A stretch of DNA of 64,000 nucleotides. Origin: Effrenium voratum (Eukaryota; Sar; Dinophyceae; Suessiales; Symbiodiniaceae). The notes under the pieces are model-generated. The model was not told where the DNA came from. It made no database searches and was given only the letters and a program-made list of their open reading frames with translations. A program made the translations under genes and the position numbers. Positions 44,435-56,518 of this stretch are shown piece by piece; position 1 is the first letter of the stretch; the number at the start of each line of letters is the position of its first letter. The stretch is taken from contig CAUJNA010000453.1 in assembly GCA_963377175.1 (NCBI GenBank), forward strand, positions 1 to 64,000, written 5' to 3'.

Positions 44435-44547
44435 CTTGCTGGTGCTCAGTAGGGAATGTGGGAATGAACCCAGGGATTCCCTGAAAGGAGCCCGCAAGGG
44501 GTGGTTTATAAGGGTCATTCCCTCATTCCCTGCAGAGCACCAGCAAG
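44435..44547 (+). mobile_element. Short TIR element, family D, intact with target duplication
   Basis: 113 bp with long inverted ends: CTTGCTGGTGCTCAGTAGGG then AATGTGGGAATGA at the left, and TCATTCCCTCATTCCC then TGCAGAGCACCAGCAAG at the right, about 36 bp with few mismatches. Flanked by TTGT on both sides (44,431-44,434 and 44,548-44,551). Confidence 0.85.
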
Positions 44548-44837
44548 TTGTGGCGAGCGTTGTAGAATAGCCGCAGCCGAACCGAAGATGCCATAGGTCC
44601 CATTTTCCCGAGGTTTCACGCACCTGGCGTGGTACGCTGCAAGTGGGGCCGCAGCAGCTTGTGGCAAGCAATCTCAAGGAGCCGTGGCGCTGCAAATCGC
44701 AGAGTCTCCGGACTCGAGGTATGTCTGTCTGACTTTTTTGAAGTGCGAAGTGAGTATGCACTTGTCAAGACAACTGCATGAGGGTTGGCCAAGTTGGAAG
44801 CGAAGATGCAGTGCTTGTACATTCATGTAGGACAAAG

Positions 44838-46426
44838 CCCATTGGTTGGCTGTCGACAGCTATGGTAATTTGTTCTACACAGACAGCGAGGCAAGGCACA
44901 TGTCACGATGCATGCTGCTTTGAGAACAAGATTCCCTGTGACCTATAACCTTTTGGGGCGGCATCCCTGAGCATGTGCCACGGACGCTGGCAATTCATTG
45001 GACAATTCCTGCGTGAGATGCGTGGAAGGCTGGCACAATTTCTATGATCAGTGCAGAGGACCCACCGTTGAGTTGAGATTCTGCCAATTGCAACCACCGC
45101 ATTAACATGTTATAATGCTTAGCAAGGCCAGCCATAGTTGCATGAGGGCATCTTGATTGACGAACTATGCGCCGTCGTAGTTGGTGCGTTCAGCGTTTCC
45201 GAAAGAGGAAATTCACGGCTTGCAGTTGACACTTACTGTCAATGAGATGCATGTGGCGACCCCGGCCAGCAGGACATGTACAAGCATATGCCTGAGGGCA
45301 GGACTGCCACGGCTTTGCACATCATTTGCGCCTGCAGCCTTGCACCAGAAAGCAACAGGACTGTCCTGAGCGCTGAGAAGACCGAGTTTGTAGCCGGTCC
45401 TGCTGGTCTAGCTGCTGACTCTACCAGTTTGTACTGGGCGAACTTGAAGGACATCGGGTTTTCTGTCGACAAAGGATCATTGCCAAAACCCGATTCATCT
45501 CAGCCAGTTTGTCAGTGGCTCTACAAAGCTCTACTAATTGCCTGATTGATAAGTGGGAATTGCAGTAAAGTCCATATAGATCGTTGCAACCATTTTGGTA
45601 GAAGCAACCGTCCATAGGTTTCGAGCACTCAGCACTGAACGTCGCCAATTCTTGACTCACGCGATGCAGGGCGATCAGGCTACGGGCACGCTCGTTCAGG
45701 CTCAGGCAGGGAAAGTGTGGGGCCAAAGCTGATTGATGCCGGCAGTCATTCATCGTTCCAATTCCCAATCCAAGAAATGTGGAGTTGAAACCAGGCACCC
45801 AATAGAAAGCCATCGGGATATTCAGCCAAACGGCACGCGTGAAGCGACAGGCCAACGACAAGAAACAGGCGACCATCCTCGCCGGTAATCGCGACATGTA
45901 CCAGGCCCTGCAGCGGCCCAGACGGCCAAATTTGTGGCATCCAGAATACGCTTTGCAGGCTATTGTGAAAGATATTTGCCTTGCTGGCGAAAATGCACAG
46001 CACTCAAACGACAGTCAGATGCTTGGGCAGTTTTTGAGAAACATGTTGATCGCTGCAAGGTGTTCTTTACTGGCGATGGCAAGTCCCTGTTCGCAGTGAA
46101 GGCTCGGTTGGACCTACTGCAGCGTACTGCTTCGGAGTTGTTGAAAACGCGCCTATGACAGTTCTCGGAGGTTCTCTCGGATTTGCCATCTGCAGGCTGA
46201 CGGATCGAGCAATGTCACAGAGATTGCTCACCTACAGCAGCCTGCTGGCTGCGTCTATGACCAGGAGCGTCAGTGCTTCGCTTAAACTTGTTGATTTAGA
46301 GGTATCTCCAAGGTTAGCACCACGTGCAACCTGCACGCAGGAGACAACACTCTTCGTTGCAGATAGGGAAGACAACGCCATCTATTCGCTTCCCGCCAAC
46401 ATGGGGACACTGCACAAAGCGACCAG
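44838..46426 (+). CDS. NHL/YncE-like beta-propeller gene, several exons
   Basis: Blade signatures lie on short exons. 44,838-44,895 reads HWLAVDSYGNLFYTDSEA. 45,273 to about 45,449 starts DMYKHMPEGRTATALHII and includes EFVAGPAGLAADSTSLYWAN. 46,196-46,264 reads ADGSSNVTEIAHLQQPAGCV and YDQ. 46,341-46,426 reads ETTLFVADREDNAIYSLPAN then MGTLHKAT. The pattern G-LAVD-GNLFYTD and LFVADREDNAIY is that of NHL, YncE or virginiamycin-B-lyase-type propellers, which act in binding and not in one fixed reaction. The last two exons join through a 76-bp GA-AG intron (46,265-46,340). Phases show at least one unseen exon between the first and second pieces, and the 5' and 3' ends are not found. Beyond 46,427 a piece reading LEVASLDSPHQIAIFFGSRL might belong. 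Confidence 0.65.
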
Positions 46427-46429
46427 GTC

Positions 46430-48120
46430 GCACTTACAGTTATGTGTGCTTTGCCAGATTGCAATTTCGGAATCAAGATGAGGCAGCACAGCTACTAGTG
46501 CTTAAGTTGCTGCCTACTTGGTGTTTGCCACGTCGTTTTGGTGATGCCGTCAACCTTTTTTTGCACTGAGAATTTACCTACATGCCGTACACGCTCGGTG
46601 GCACATGTCAAACACATCAAGCGTCCTCAGCGATTTGTTGCATAGTTGCTTGCAGCCTGCAGTTTTCAGGTGAAGAGAGTGCGGAAGGCGGGCGCAAGCC
46701 AGTGCATGCAGTGCGCAACCTCCTAGCTGGAGGTTGCCTCTTTGGACAGCCCGCACCAGATTGCTATCTTCTTTGGCAGCAGACTCAGCACACAGTTGGC
46801 CCTTGCATCACAAACCCATTTGCGATGATGCACTGGGAAGCACATTGACAAAGGCCCATCTTCCAACAAGTTTCTCCAGCACCTTTCTGAGTAGAATCCG
46901 AGGGACTGACCACGAGTAGGTGCTCATCGTGCCGATGTGCTGATTGTTCATTTTGTTAATGCTGGTTTGACATGTTGGCGGCACATGATTACAGCATAAA
47001 TTGAAGTGGCACCGTCGTTTCACACGGATCACATGTACATGCCGCGACTTGAAGGCATGCAACGTGCGAAAACTATTGTCCGGGTGGCAGCGACCGAAGT
47101 AAACTTGAATCAAAGGCTCGTGCGACATGTGGGTATGCGTCAAGATGGGTCTTGCGGTTGTCCTTGTGGTTGACCCAAACACGGGTACCCCAAAACACCC
47201 ATGATTGCTTTTCGGCTGCTTGCAATGAGGCGCAGGAAGAACTGTTTATGGATTAATGGGATTGGAGAAATTCAATGACCAAAGACCAGGGGACCCTGAT
47301 CCTGGGGTGGCATGCGCTGGCACTTCCTTGCCAGTCACTGCGGAAATCCTTGATGCTCGAGAGGGTGTAGGAAGAAAGGGCTCAAGCCCAGATGATGGTT
47401 CCATCTCTTAAGCTGACAGATGTATCGTATTGTATCGTTGCATTTGAGCTGCACATGATGGGAATTCATGAAGCACGGATGAGCGTCCATTTTGTGTAGT
47501 GTACTTGCCTGGCTTCGTTTTGCACACTTAGAAGACAAGAGGCCGGGGCCCAAGACGATTTATGCTCATTGGCTAGCGATTGAGATTTAAGCAAATTCCA
47601 GAGCAGAGGGTGGACAATCCAAAAGGTCTTTGCGGGGGACTAAGGCACTGTGATGCTGGCGTAAATGACGCTCAGTGCTCAGTGCATTGCAGGAATGAGT
47701 GGAATCATTGGTTCCCATGTGCTGCCGCAATGGACATGCTGTGGTGCTGTGCACGCGAATCATGCTTGCACATGTTGCTGCAGAGCTCCTATACGCTACA
47801 GTGCACTGTTATGTATGATGCATCATGCTTCGACAATACTACCTAGCTTGAGCTAGCGGAGTGCTGCACAGCGAAAGCATCCATGAAAGGGTGCTTGGGC
47901 AAGCCTGATGGGCATGAGTGAATTCGGCCGTCAGTGGACAAGGTCCAAAGTGAGCATCGAGGCTTCGTCGCATTTGAACCACAACTTCTCAGAGTGCCTT
48001 GGCCAAATGTTTGCCATGTTATCATTCTCACTGGATTCAAAAGAGCGACATTCGGTTGGTCACAACGGGGGACCCTTGAAAAAATGTTGACGGTCAGAAT
48101 CCCCTCCCAAATGATGTCCA
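46430..48120. other. Possible 3' part of the propeller gene, then intergenic
   Basis: Open pieces near 46,720-46,830 are compatible with another blade but unproven. From 46,920 on nothing is recognised. A small inverted segment ATGTGGGTATGCGTCAAG/GGTTGACCCAAACACGGG (47,128-47,187) may be a decayed family A element. Confidence 0.35.
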
Positions 48121-48121
48121 C

Positions 48122-48144
48122 CAATATATATATATATATATATA
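48122..48144. repeat. (AT)n microsatellite
   Basis: About eleven TA dinucleotides. Confidence 0.9.
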
Positions 48145-48621
48145 GATTCCCAGTAAAATGGCCTACCCCAGTTCACTCAACCAGTGTTATCTCTCAAAGC
48201 CCGGAGCCACACATCGGGAATGGCCAAGGTGCAGCACCCTTGCCCGGGATGGAACTCTTGCCGAAGGTCGGATGAACCCGTGGCCGCTGGCTGCTGTTGG
48301 TTTGAAGGGAATGAGATGTCGGTCGTATGGGGATTTGAGAGGTAATTACTCAACAAATGTACAGAGGTTTACCTTCGCAACGCGTGTGTTGAGAGCGAGC
48401 TGTTCAGTCAGCTTTTCGTCTCGGTTTCTTTCCAGTGTCGTTCTTTCCGATGTGTGGCCGTATTTCCGTATTTGTTTGTATTTAGATTCTGTGTGACATC
48501 CGACCTCCACAACCGGATCGCCCGCCCGCCGACAGAGCCTGTGAAAGACAGATGTGACAGACAGCTATGTACGACAGAGCCTGTGAAAGACACGCGCATG
48601 CGTGGGTTGCACGGCGCGAGA

Positions 48622-48735
48622 GAGCGAGGGAGGGAGGGAGGGAGGGAGGGAGGGAGGGAGGGAGGGAGGGAGGGAGGGAGGGAGGGAGGGAGAGAGAGAG
48701 AGAGAGAGCAAGCGAGAGAGAGAGAGAGAGAGTGA
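48622..48735 (+). repeat. (GAGG)n then (GA)n purine tract
   Basis: About sixteen GGGA units followed by (GA)n and mixed GAGAGC. This is an all-purine strand, prone to triplex formation. Confidence 0.95.
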
Positions 48736-48739
48736 GCGT

Positions 48740-50080
48740 CAAATCATCATAGTAGAGAGCAAATTAAGCGTTGTAAACGCTGCACACTTTACGCCTTGGC
48801 CAGGCTCAAAAGAACCACAAAACGAACGAGGGATTGAGGAAATGATGCCGGGTTTGGGCCGAGCAGGATGCAGCGCAACAAGATTGCCAGGAACTTCAAC
48901 TCGAGCGGGGGCCACCCACCGAGATGGCTCTCGCTTCAGGGCGGCTGGAGCATAAGTTTTGAATCACCTGGCGTTGGTCCGGGGTCCGGGCGGGCCCCCA
49001 AATCCCAGGTGAGGGTGTGCCTTCAAGTTCGCATGTTCTGCTTGCTGCCCTCCCTCGAATCCTGGAGAAAACATGAACATTGGAGGGCGACCGCTTCCAT
49101 GGTTGTTGCAAAGAGGCTAGGACAGCCGCTGTTTGCTATGGCACACGGTTCGCGCAGGCAGCCTTTCCCATTTCGGCAGCTTGGAGGATGAGGGAGGCGC
49201 GAGGCTTGTGTTTGGGACCCTGCAGCTGTTTGCGCCCGCTCGAGTCTAGGAGAACCCCAAGTGCAGATTTAGACAGATCCCAACCCACATATTCAGGGTA
49301 ATTAGCCTTTGCCACCGTCTCTTGTGTTTTCAGGTGTTTCCCATATTAGGGGGGAGGCTCAACAGATCTCAATTGCGGGATAGGTTTGTCCCACGGCATT
49401 TGCTCACCCAGGCGGCGCTTCCCTTTTCTCAGAGCAGAAGCCCAGGCTCCTTGGAGCTTGCTGACGCTTGTGGAGCTTTCTACGGTCACAAGCCATGGCC
49501 TGGCTCATTCAGGGAGATGGTGCTCTTGCAGCTGAAGCTCATGGCTGGAGGCTCAGGAATGTGCCCACAGAAATCGAGGTCGCGGGATTTGCACGCTTCG
49601 CGCCAGTGAGGCGCCAACGAGTGGCCACCTATCTGATGGTCCAAGAGCCTGGTGCTCAGAAATAGGGGAATTTTTGTGCAACCCCAACATAGTCAGGCTC
49701 GACGTGCAGATCGTCACTACGTGCAAATCTCAGCATCTCAGAATCACCCCTTGACAATTCCCAGCTGCTCATACCGCAATTGTATGCGCATTGATCAAGA
49801 TCTCTCCATACTTTAAGATTTCAGACGAGCATGCACACTTGTGACTCAGATAGTTACAAGCCTGGCAACCGCCCAAGACCCCACGTGCCTCCAGTCTTTG
49901 GATCACATCCTGGACATCCTGATATATTGTGCCCCTGCAGCACCTGCACATCGGTTTTCCATGTCCTAATTCTATCCCTGGCTGCTCCCTTTGCCCCCGG
50001 TTCAAAGGACCCCATCGGCGCCAGGAACTGTTGGTGGAGCCATCTCGGGAGGCTGTGCCTGGGATTGAGCCAGGAGGCAC
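48740..50080. other. Gene-poor; possible exon pieces at 48,868-48,960 and 49,555-49,665
   Basis: Frames reading MQRNKIARNFNSSGGHPPRW and NVPTEIEVAGFARFAPVRRQ then RVATYLMVQEPGAQK (to TAG 49,665) look exon-like. No family recognised and no in-phase join found. Confidence 0.3.
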
Positions 50081-50084
50081 GCGT

Positions 50085-50235
50085 GCTTTGTGTGTGTGTT
50101 TGTGTTTGTGTGTGCGTTCGTGCATCCGTATGTTTGTGTGTGCGCGTGTTTGTGTGTTTGTGTCTTCGTCATTCTCTCTCTCTCTCTCTATCTCTCTTTC
50201 TTTTCTCTGTGTCCGTGGGTTTATGTGTTTGTGTG
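50085..50235 (+). repeat. (GT)-rich and (CT)n low-complexity stretch
   Basis: TGTGTGTTTG variants, then (TC)n at about 50,173-50,190, then more TGTGTTTG. Confidence 0.85.
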
Positions 50236-50639
50236 TATGAGTTGGCCGGGACTCGACAAACTGTTCGGAGCTCGTGACATACAAAGTATGAGCAGACACA
50301 CGGGACAGGTCCTTGATAGTGATAACTGCACGGAATGTCTTGCGGAAGTTTGCCTCGTTTGGCAGCATGTCTTGGAGGTCACATGCCATGGCTTGCTACA
50401 TTGCGGCCAAATCGAAGAGCTGCCGCATGCTTGAAGCGGGAACTGTGCGAAGAGTGAGGGCGGAAGATCTCTGATGAAGCGACGGGACAAGGTCTAGGGT
50501 TTGGGGTAAACTTCATAAAGTCAAAGGCTTCCAGACTTCAACCGCTGGGTCTAGCAAAGCCCTGCTCAGTGAGGATCGGTCTAAATGTGCAGCAGTCTAC
50601 TGGGGTGGCACGTGGTGTGACTCAATAATTAGTCCATGC

Positions 50640-50745
50640 CCTGTATGGCATACATATGTACATTAACATGTATGTATAGCACAGGTATAGCATATACATA
50701 TATTGTCACATATACATGTATAATATGTATATACAACGAGGATTA
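50640..50745. repeat. AT-rich stretch with nested short palindromes
   Basis: TACATATGTACATTAACATG, ATATACATATATTG and ATACATGTATAATATGTAT. Several overlapping self-complementary words based on ATGTAT/ATACAT. Confidence 0.7.
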
Positions 50746-50896
50746 TCCTCAACCTCTTGTGAGGACTTGTCAAGGCACCAGCGTTCAAAAAAGTCATGCG
50801 CTTAGGCCCGCTTGCCCCAGCGGCGCCTTGCGCCGCCCATGCAGCTGGCCGGCCGGCCCAGCGAAATCTGAATCCGCCGTCCGGCTGGCGTAGACA

Positions 50897-51024
50897 GGTG
50901 AGCCACTTGCTCAAAACCCGGGTAGATGAAGGGCAGTAAGGGACACTCCCAACCATAAATAGTTGCGGCCGCCTTCTTAACTCTTTACATGGTTCTGGGT
51001 AGATCTTTTTAATACCGGCTTTTG
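50897..51024 (+). mobile_element. Short inverted-end repeat, family B
   Basis: GTGAGCCACTTGCTCAAAAC and CCGGGTAGATGAAGGG at the left, AATACCGGCTTTTGC at the right. The body has ACTCCCAACCATAAATAG, CGGCCGCCTTCTTAAC and GGTTCTGGGTAGATC. Confidence 0.65.
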
Positions 51025-52135
51025 CGGCCGTCCTGGCACTGAGTTTTGGGGCCGGCAAGGGCCTGAGACGGGTGGATTGGGTCTTTGGCATCCGAATGTG
51101 TTGAGGTGGGTCCGGTTCCACTTGGTTTGGGGCTAAAGGCCGGGTTTGCCAGACGCCCATTGCATTCGGAGATCCAATATGCTGCAAAACCAGGGTTCGC
51201 TGCGGACAGAAGTTTGATCTGCGGGCAGAAGTTTGAATGGCATACAGGCAAACCAACAAACAAGCAGACAAACAGATGAAAGCTTAGCTGCCTAGCTTTT
51301 GACTTGAACAGTCCCAAGGACCTTGATTGGGCAGGCTAAGTGGTACTACTTGCTGCTTCACGCATGTTTTGCAGTCAGGCGAAGGATTTCCGATCGCAAA
51401 GATAATCGTTAGTGGTTACAGCTATAGGATTCTGGCGAAAGCGTCAACAACAGCCCCTCCAACACACAACGGGGAGACAGCAATGTGGCAATTGTCACTT
51501 TCTGTTGAGGTTGGCGCCGAACAAGGTCCTTTCACGCCACCACGAGTCACAATCCGCAACAGAACTTGATTGGTGTACATGGCTAAGTTTCCCGCTGGCT
51601 ATGCGGCCATGCTTGGGCACAGCAGCCCTTTGATTCTTATGATTTTGGGTAGACCCCTTTAAGTACCATCTCTTAGCTCAGGAGAGCCGCCTATCTGACC
51701 AAGGTCTCTTTGCTCCCGACCCAGCCGGCGCCGCGGCCGCGGCCTTTCCGGCGGCGGCGGGCACCCGCATTGCCGGCCGGGATCCAGTGACGAGACACCT
51801 TGGGGGGGGGGGGGCTTTGGTATCCCCTCCTTTTGGGGCGTCGATTTTTAAAGGGCCCTTTTTCCTCAGCTGGTTCCACAGCTGAAAGCTATGGGGGTCC
51901 CCCAGATAGGCTCCGGCGTGGCATTACCTATTCAGACAGCCGGCGGCATTTTTTGTTTTCAACTGCTCCGAACTAAAGGTACAAACACTTTTTGGTGTCC
52001 TTGCTTTTCTATTTAATCAATTTGGTGGAGCCAGCGCCATCAGCTCAATCCTGTGTGCAGGCCGTGCAGAAGTCCCAGGAAGCGCTGGACGATACCGGCC
52101 TAGGCCAGTGGCAATTGTGGCAAGAAGGACAGCTC
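51025..52135. other. Intergenic, nothing recognised; G-tract near 51,803
   Basis: Short frames only. A run of 13 G at about 51,803-51,815 and a GGGTAGACC remnant of family B at about 51,646. Confidence 0.45.
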
Positions 52136-52139
52136 CATT

Positions 52140-52745
52140 GTTGCTGGTTGCTGGGTTTCTGGGTTGCTTGGTCGCTTGGTTGCTGGGTTGCTGGGTTGCT
52201 GGGTTGCTGGGTTGCTGGGTTGCTGGGTTGCTGGGTTGCTGGGTTGCTGGGTTGCTGGGTTGCTGGGTTGCTTGGTTGCTTCGTTGCTTTGTTGCTTCGT
52301 TGCTTCGTTGTTTGGTTGCTGGGTTGCTGGGTTGCTGGGTTGCTGGGTTGCTGGGTTGCTTGGTCGCTTGGTTGCTTGGTTGTGTGGTTGCTTGGTTGCT
52401 TTGTTTGCTTGGGTTGCTGGGGTTGTGTGGTTGCTTCGTTGCTTTGTTGCTTCGTTGCTTCGTTGCTTGGTTGCTGGGTTGCTGGGTTGCTGGGTTGCTG
52501 GGTTGCTTGGTCGCTTGGTTGCTTGGTTGTGTGGTTGCTTGGTTGCTTTGTTTGCTTGGGTTGCTGGGGTTGCTTGGGTTTCTTGGGTTGCTTGGTTGCT
52601 TGGGTTTCTTGGTTGCTTGGGTTTCTTGGGTTGCTGGGTTGCTTGGGGTGCTTGGGGTGCTTGGGTTGCTTGGGTTGCTTGGGTTGCTTGGGTTTCATGC
52701 GTTGCTTGGGTTGCTTGGGTTACTTGGGTTGCTTGCTTTGTAGCC
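52140..52745 (+). repeat. Minisatellite of 8-9 bp, TTGCTGGG and TTGCTTGGG
   Basis: Perfect (TTGCTGGG)n stretches alternate with TTGCTTCG, TTGCTTGG and TTGTGTGG words. A block of roughly 150 bp is duplicated (compare 52,350-52,440 with 52,500-52,580). Translations such as GCWVAGLLGC are compositional. Confidence 0.95.
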
Positions 52746-52749
52746 CACA

Positions 52750-53284
52750 TCCCCGGCATCACCAGTCTCACTTGGTAGGGGTTGGTTTAGTGTAACCCAC
52801 CCAAAGTCAACCTGCAACCCACCTAACGGCAGCCTGGACATTTGCCCTTTGCCGAGACCCGACCAGCCCAAGACCTGTCCTCCCCAAAACTCACCCTAAA
52901 CCAACCCGAGTAACTCTCAACTGCCACCAAAATTCGATCCAACAGGCAGCCCTAGCTCCAATTAATTGAGGCATTGTGAGGCTGAGGATGCAACCAAGCA
53001 GTTGTGGCTTAGCGTGACCAAAGAGGTGTGAGGTTGTATAATATACATATATAATATGTTGTCCCAAGCTGCCCCGTTTAAATGCAAAAGATCAGGAGTT
53101 AAAAAGATAACGATCGTGGGAAGCAGCCTTGTCAGCTGGGAGGAGCAGCTTGTTGGGTAGGAAGCACGTCACGCTTGTTAGCTGGACAAAAAAACGATAC
53201 CAATAACGAGATTGTTTTGCACAAATGGCCTTTTGAACGCTTGTTCCCCTTCTACACGTTTTCGGACAGCAAGGCTAAACAGTT
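52750..53284. other. Intergenic, nothing recognised
   Basis: Includes an AT-rich palindromic patch (TATAATATACATATATAATA) near 53,036. Confidence 0.5.
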
Positions 53285-53520
53285 GCAATGTTCGAGCTGA
53301 AGCTGCCAAAGCGAACCTCGTGTACTACTCTGGCTGGAGCTGCCAAGCTGCACTTTGCGCACAAACTGTACTTCGTGCACTGCACGTGTATTGAAAAGTT
53401 GCGATTTCCGAGCTGGAGCTACCAAAGTGTACTTTGTGTACTAAACGTGCACTTAAAAGTTGCAAACTGTGTGCTTTGTGTGGTACTAAAAGGTCGCGAT
53501 TTCGAGGTTGAAAGTAAAGA
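53285..53520 (+). repeat. Degenerate tandem repeat, GAGCTGCCAAAGTGTACTT family, locus 3
   Basis: The clearest locus: CGAGCTGAAGCTGCCAAAG, GGCTGGAGCTGCCAAGCTG, CGAGCTGGAGCTACCAAAG, each followed by TACTTnGTGnAC and AAAAGTTGCGATTT. The unit is about 65 bp. Confidence 0.75.
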
Positions 53521-53634
53521 CAACACAAGACGCTGCAAAATGTTAAGCTTGTATGTGTTGTTGTTCTTTAAATCAAAGCGAGGGGTCTAAAAACAAAGGG
53601 TGTTTTTGTTCGAAATCAAGGGTGTGTGTTTCAG

Positions 53635-53825
53635 CTAAGTTGCATCGTGCGGTTGAATTTGTCGGACCATCAGGCACAACAATCGCCATCCTTGCAGATG
53701 ATGCCACTCGCCAAGCAATGCAGTCTTGCGCGCACAGAGAGAACTTCATGATCCTGAGGATCCTCCCAGGAACGAGCACAGCTCACGCCCAAGCATTGAG
53801 CCGCGACCTTTGGCTATTGCTTCAG
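53635..53825 (+). CDS. Candidate exon, unrecognised
   Basis: After GTGTGTTTCAG the frame reads AKLHRAVEFVGPSGTTIAIL, ADDATRQAMQSCAHRENFMI and ends near LSRDLWLLLQ. Natural composition with a hydrophobic end. A splice after ...RQAMQ is also possible. The family is not recognised and no partner exon is placed. Confidence 0.35.
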
Positions 53826-53829
53826 TTGG

Positions 53830-56144
53830 TTCTTGCGTGGCATGCATCTGCGTGAGCACAAGGCCTTTTGCAAGAATGGCCTATGTGTTTGATCCACCCT
53901 AAGGGGGTCAGTGACTGTTGAACCTTCATGCACAAAATATATGGCTTCAACAACTGTCTCATGAACGATCAGCCTGCTTGAAAAGACCTGCTTGAAAGGT
54001 TCACAGCAATTAATCATCCCGTAGCTGCGCAAAACACGGGCATGCCGCCATAGGCAATGCGGGTTTTGCGAGTGTCCAGTGTTTTAGGCCTGTCACATCC
54101 TTTTCTGTTGGCAGACTATTGGCAGACTGTCTGCGTTCTCAAACTTCCTGCATTTGAAAGTAGCGAAAAGGCTTTCTCGTTTACTTCGATCTTCCTGTTT
54201 TGTTTGCTTGCACAACTGTAAGGGTTTTACTCACGAACAAACACTTTTGACATGCGGAAGGCAGGTCGTCGGCCTTGACCAGTCGGTTCTCCTAAAGCCG
54301 CGCTTGCTTAGAAGAACGACAAGGAACCTTGAAGATGCCCCCTTGAACAATGTGCCTTCACTGGGAAATCATTACCAACACACGGGTTAGACATTTGCAG
54401 CGTCCCACCCTTTGCCCATGCCGGGCCCGCTCCATGGTTCTGTTTCAGCAATTTGCAGCCTTCCTCGTTCCTTTTTCCATGTTCCCACGAGTCGCCCAAA
54501 CAAGGTTTCACTCACTTAAACGCTCCCGAAAAAAAGAAATGAACATCTAGTTGTCCTGCGTCCGTGAAAGAAGAAGCAAACTTCAATTCCATTTCTCAAT
54601 CCGTGAAAGCGCCGTCATAGCGATTGCCTCATCAAAACCTCTCGTGAAAGAAAACTCATGCCGGGACAGCTCGAGCGAATGCCTCCGCGAAAGGGGTTTG
54701 ATGATTCTCTTCGCCCGCAACTAGGTTAGAACACAGCTCAACTTGCCTGAGACTGTTGCTTTTTGTCCACGTGTGTGCTCCTGGCATTAAAGCACTCAGC
54801 GCCAACGTGGTTGGCATAGCGCACGCGACGTTCGGGAGTTCGATCTTTATGGCGCAATTGCTGGATATTACTCTGCCGTTCTGTTCGGGAGTCACGAAGG
54901 GCAACATGGCCGGCTAGATTTTGCGGAAGCTTGGCAGGGGCTCTCGGCGCGCACGCGCACGCGACAGAGAGCAAAAGCAGCGCATTGCTGTCAGTTGTGC
55001 CAATGTACTCGTTATGAGGTTGGGCCTTCCGCTTTTGCTATCGGAAACATGCCGGGCTCTAAAGCTGAACCAGCCACATGCCTATCATGCACAACCTGAG
55101 TTGCTATGTCAGATGCATGGCATTTGGTGCGTTAAATGCTTGCTTTTGGAGCATGCGTATTCAGGCGATGAAGACACTCAATCCACTATACACCACAAGG
55201 CAGGAGCTTTGCCAAGCTTGGCACAGATTGCGATGCTTGGATGGCGGGGCTTGATTCGGCTAGGATCCAGTTCAAAGCGCGACATGGCCACTGGCCAATT
55301 GGTCGCCTGCTCATTTGCGAGGTCATGCTTGTTCTCGCCATTTCATAAAACACTGTCCTTTGTCCTCAATTGGTTTGTTACATTATACTGTGTATTGTGT
55401 TGATGGCGGATGTCTGGTGTTGACTGCCGGTCATATTGAGAAGTGTCAAGTTGTGAACTGAACTGAGGAATCTAGAAACTTCCGTCTCGCTGAGCAGTTC
55501 AGGCATTTCAGGCGCTTGTTTTGTACTGGCCTCCGCGAGCTCAGGGGAGAAGGGGAAAGCACGTGTGGCCACTGCCGGTGTTCGCAAGTGAACCGAAAAG
55601 ACTCACGCCTCACTACTGGCTGTAAGGCTTGAAAGGCGGCATATCCATTCAACGGTTGTGCAGTTGACTATTGTGGAGGGGGCGCATGATGGCACATGAG
55701 AGTGTGACAAGATGAGAGAAAGAGGGTATGAGAGTGAGAAGTCCAATGGCTGCTCATGCAGGCAACAAGTCTATGCTTCCGAGCTCGCGAGGGATATCAA
55801 AAGAACACTCCTTGCGGCCCTCTTATTCTTGCCGCCGCCTCTCCGAGCGCAGAAGGAGCTTTCTGGGCGTGTCGGTCATTTTGTGGTCAAAAACTAGTGG
55901 AGCTTAGGGATGCTCATCAACCCTTCAATCGGGATTTTAGACAACCCATGAGAAGGATCCCAGGGGCACCATGGCCAGGAGTTTTGACCATGGCACATGT
56001 GCATGTGAGCAGAGCCTCTCGAGGCTTGCTTGTGAAAACAAGACGGCGTTGGAACGGTTGGTTCCTGGCAATCGAGAGGAGCTGGTTGAAGGTGGGCGGC
56101 TGAGGCTGAAACATGGCGAGCAGGGTGGAGGGAGAAAGGAGAAT
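53830..56144. other. Gene-poor, ambiguous open frames
   Basis: Long frames at 54,921-55,403 (plus) and 55,894-56,184 (minus) have no domain. Nothing else is recognised. Confidence 0.35.
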
Positions 56145-56247
56145 GCTGTGGGTCAAAAAGATTGGTGGTAGGTGCACCACCCATTTTAGTCCATTTTAGT
56201 GGGGATTGGGATGTTCACTGGGGGTCGGGGGCTTTTGACCCATGGCC
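56145..56247 (+). mobile_element. Short TIR element, family A2
   Basis: Ends GCTGTGGGTCAAAAAG and CTTTTGACCCATGGCC. The body has GGTAGGTGCACCACCC and GGGATGTTCACTGGGGGTC. Flanks GAAT and AATT are not an exact duplication. Confidence 0.75.
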
Positions 56248-56518
56248 AATTGTCTCAAGTGGCTAGCAAATTCTATCCCTGACGTGTGGACAGGCCTGTT
56301 CACTTCACTAGGTAGGCAAGCAAAAGGTGGCTCAGCAATCTCAGCAGGCAGAAAGCCGCAGCGGGCCTGCACCATGCACTAGTGTTTTTCGCCCCATGAC
56401 CACCTCCGGAGCCAGCTGGTGAACATGAGAAATTGAATGATTGACCCCCCATCCCCTTGTTGGCGCGCGCGCTGAAGTTAGATAGATCGTGTACAAGTAC
56501 CGATAGTTGCTGTGGGCA

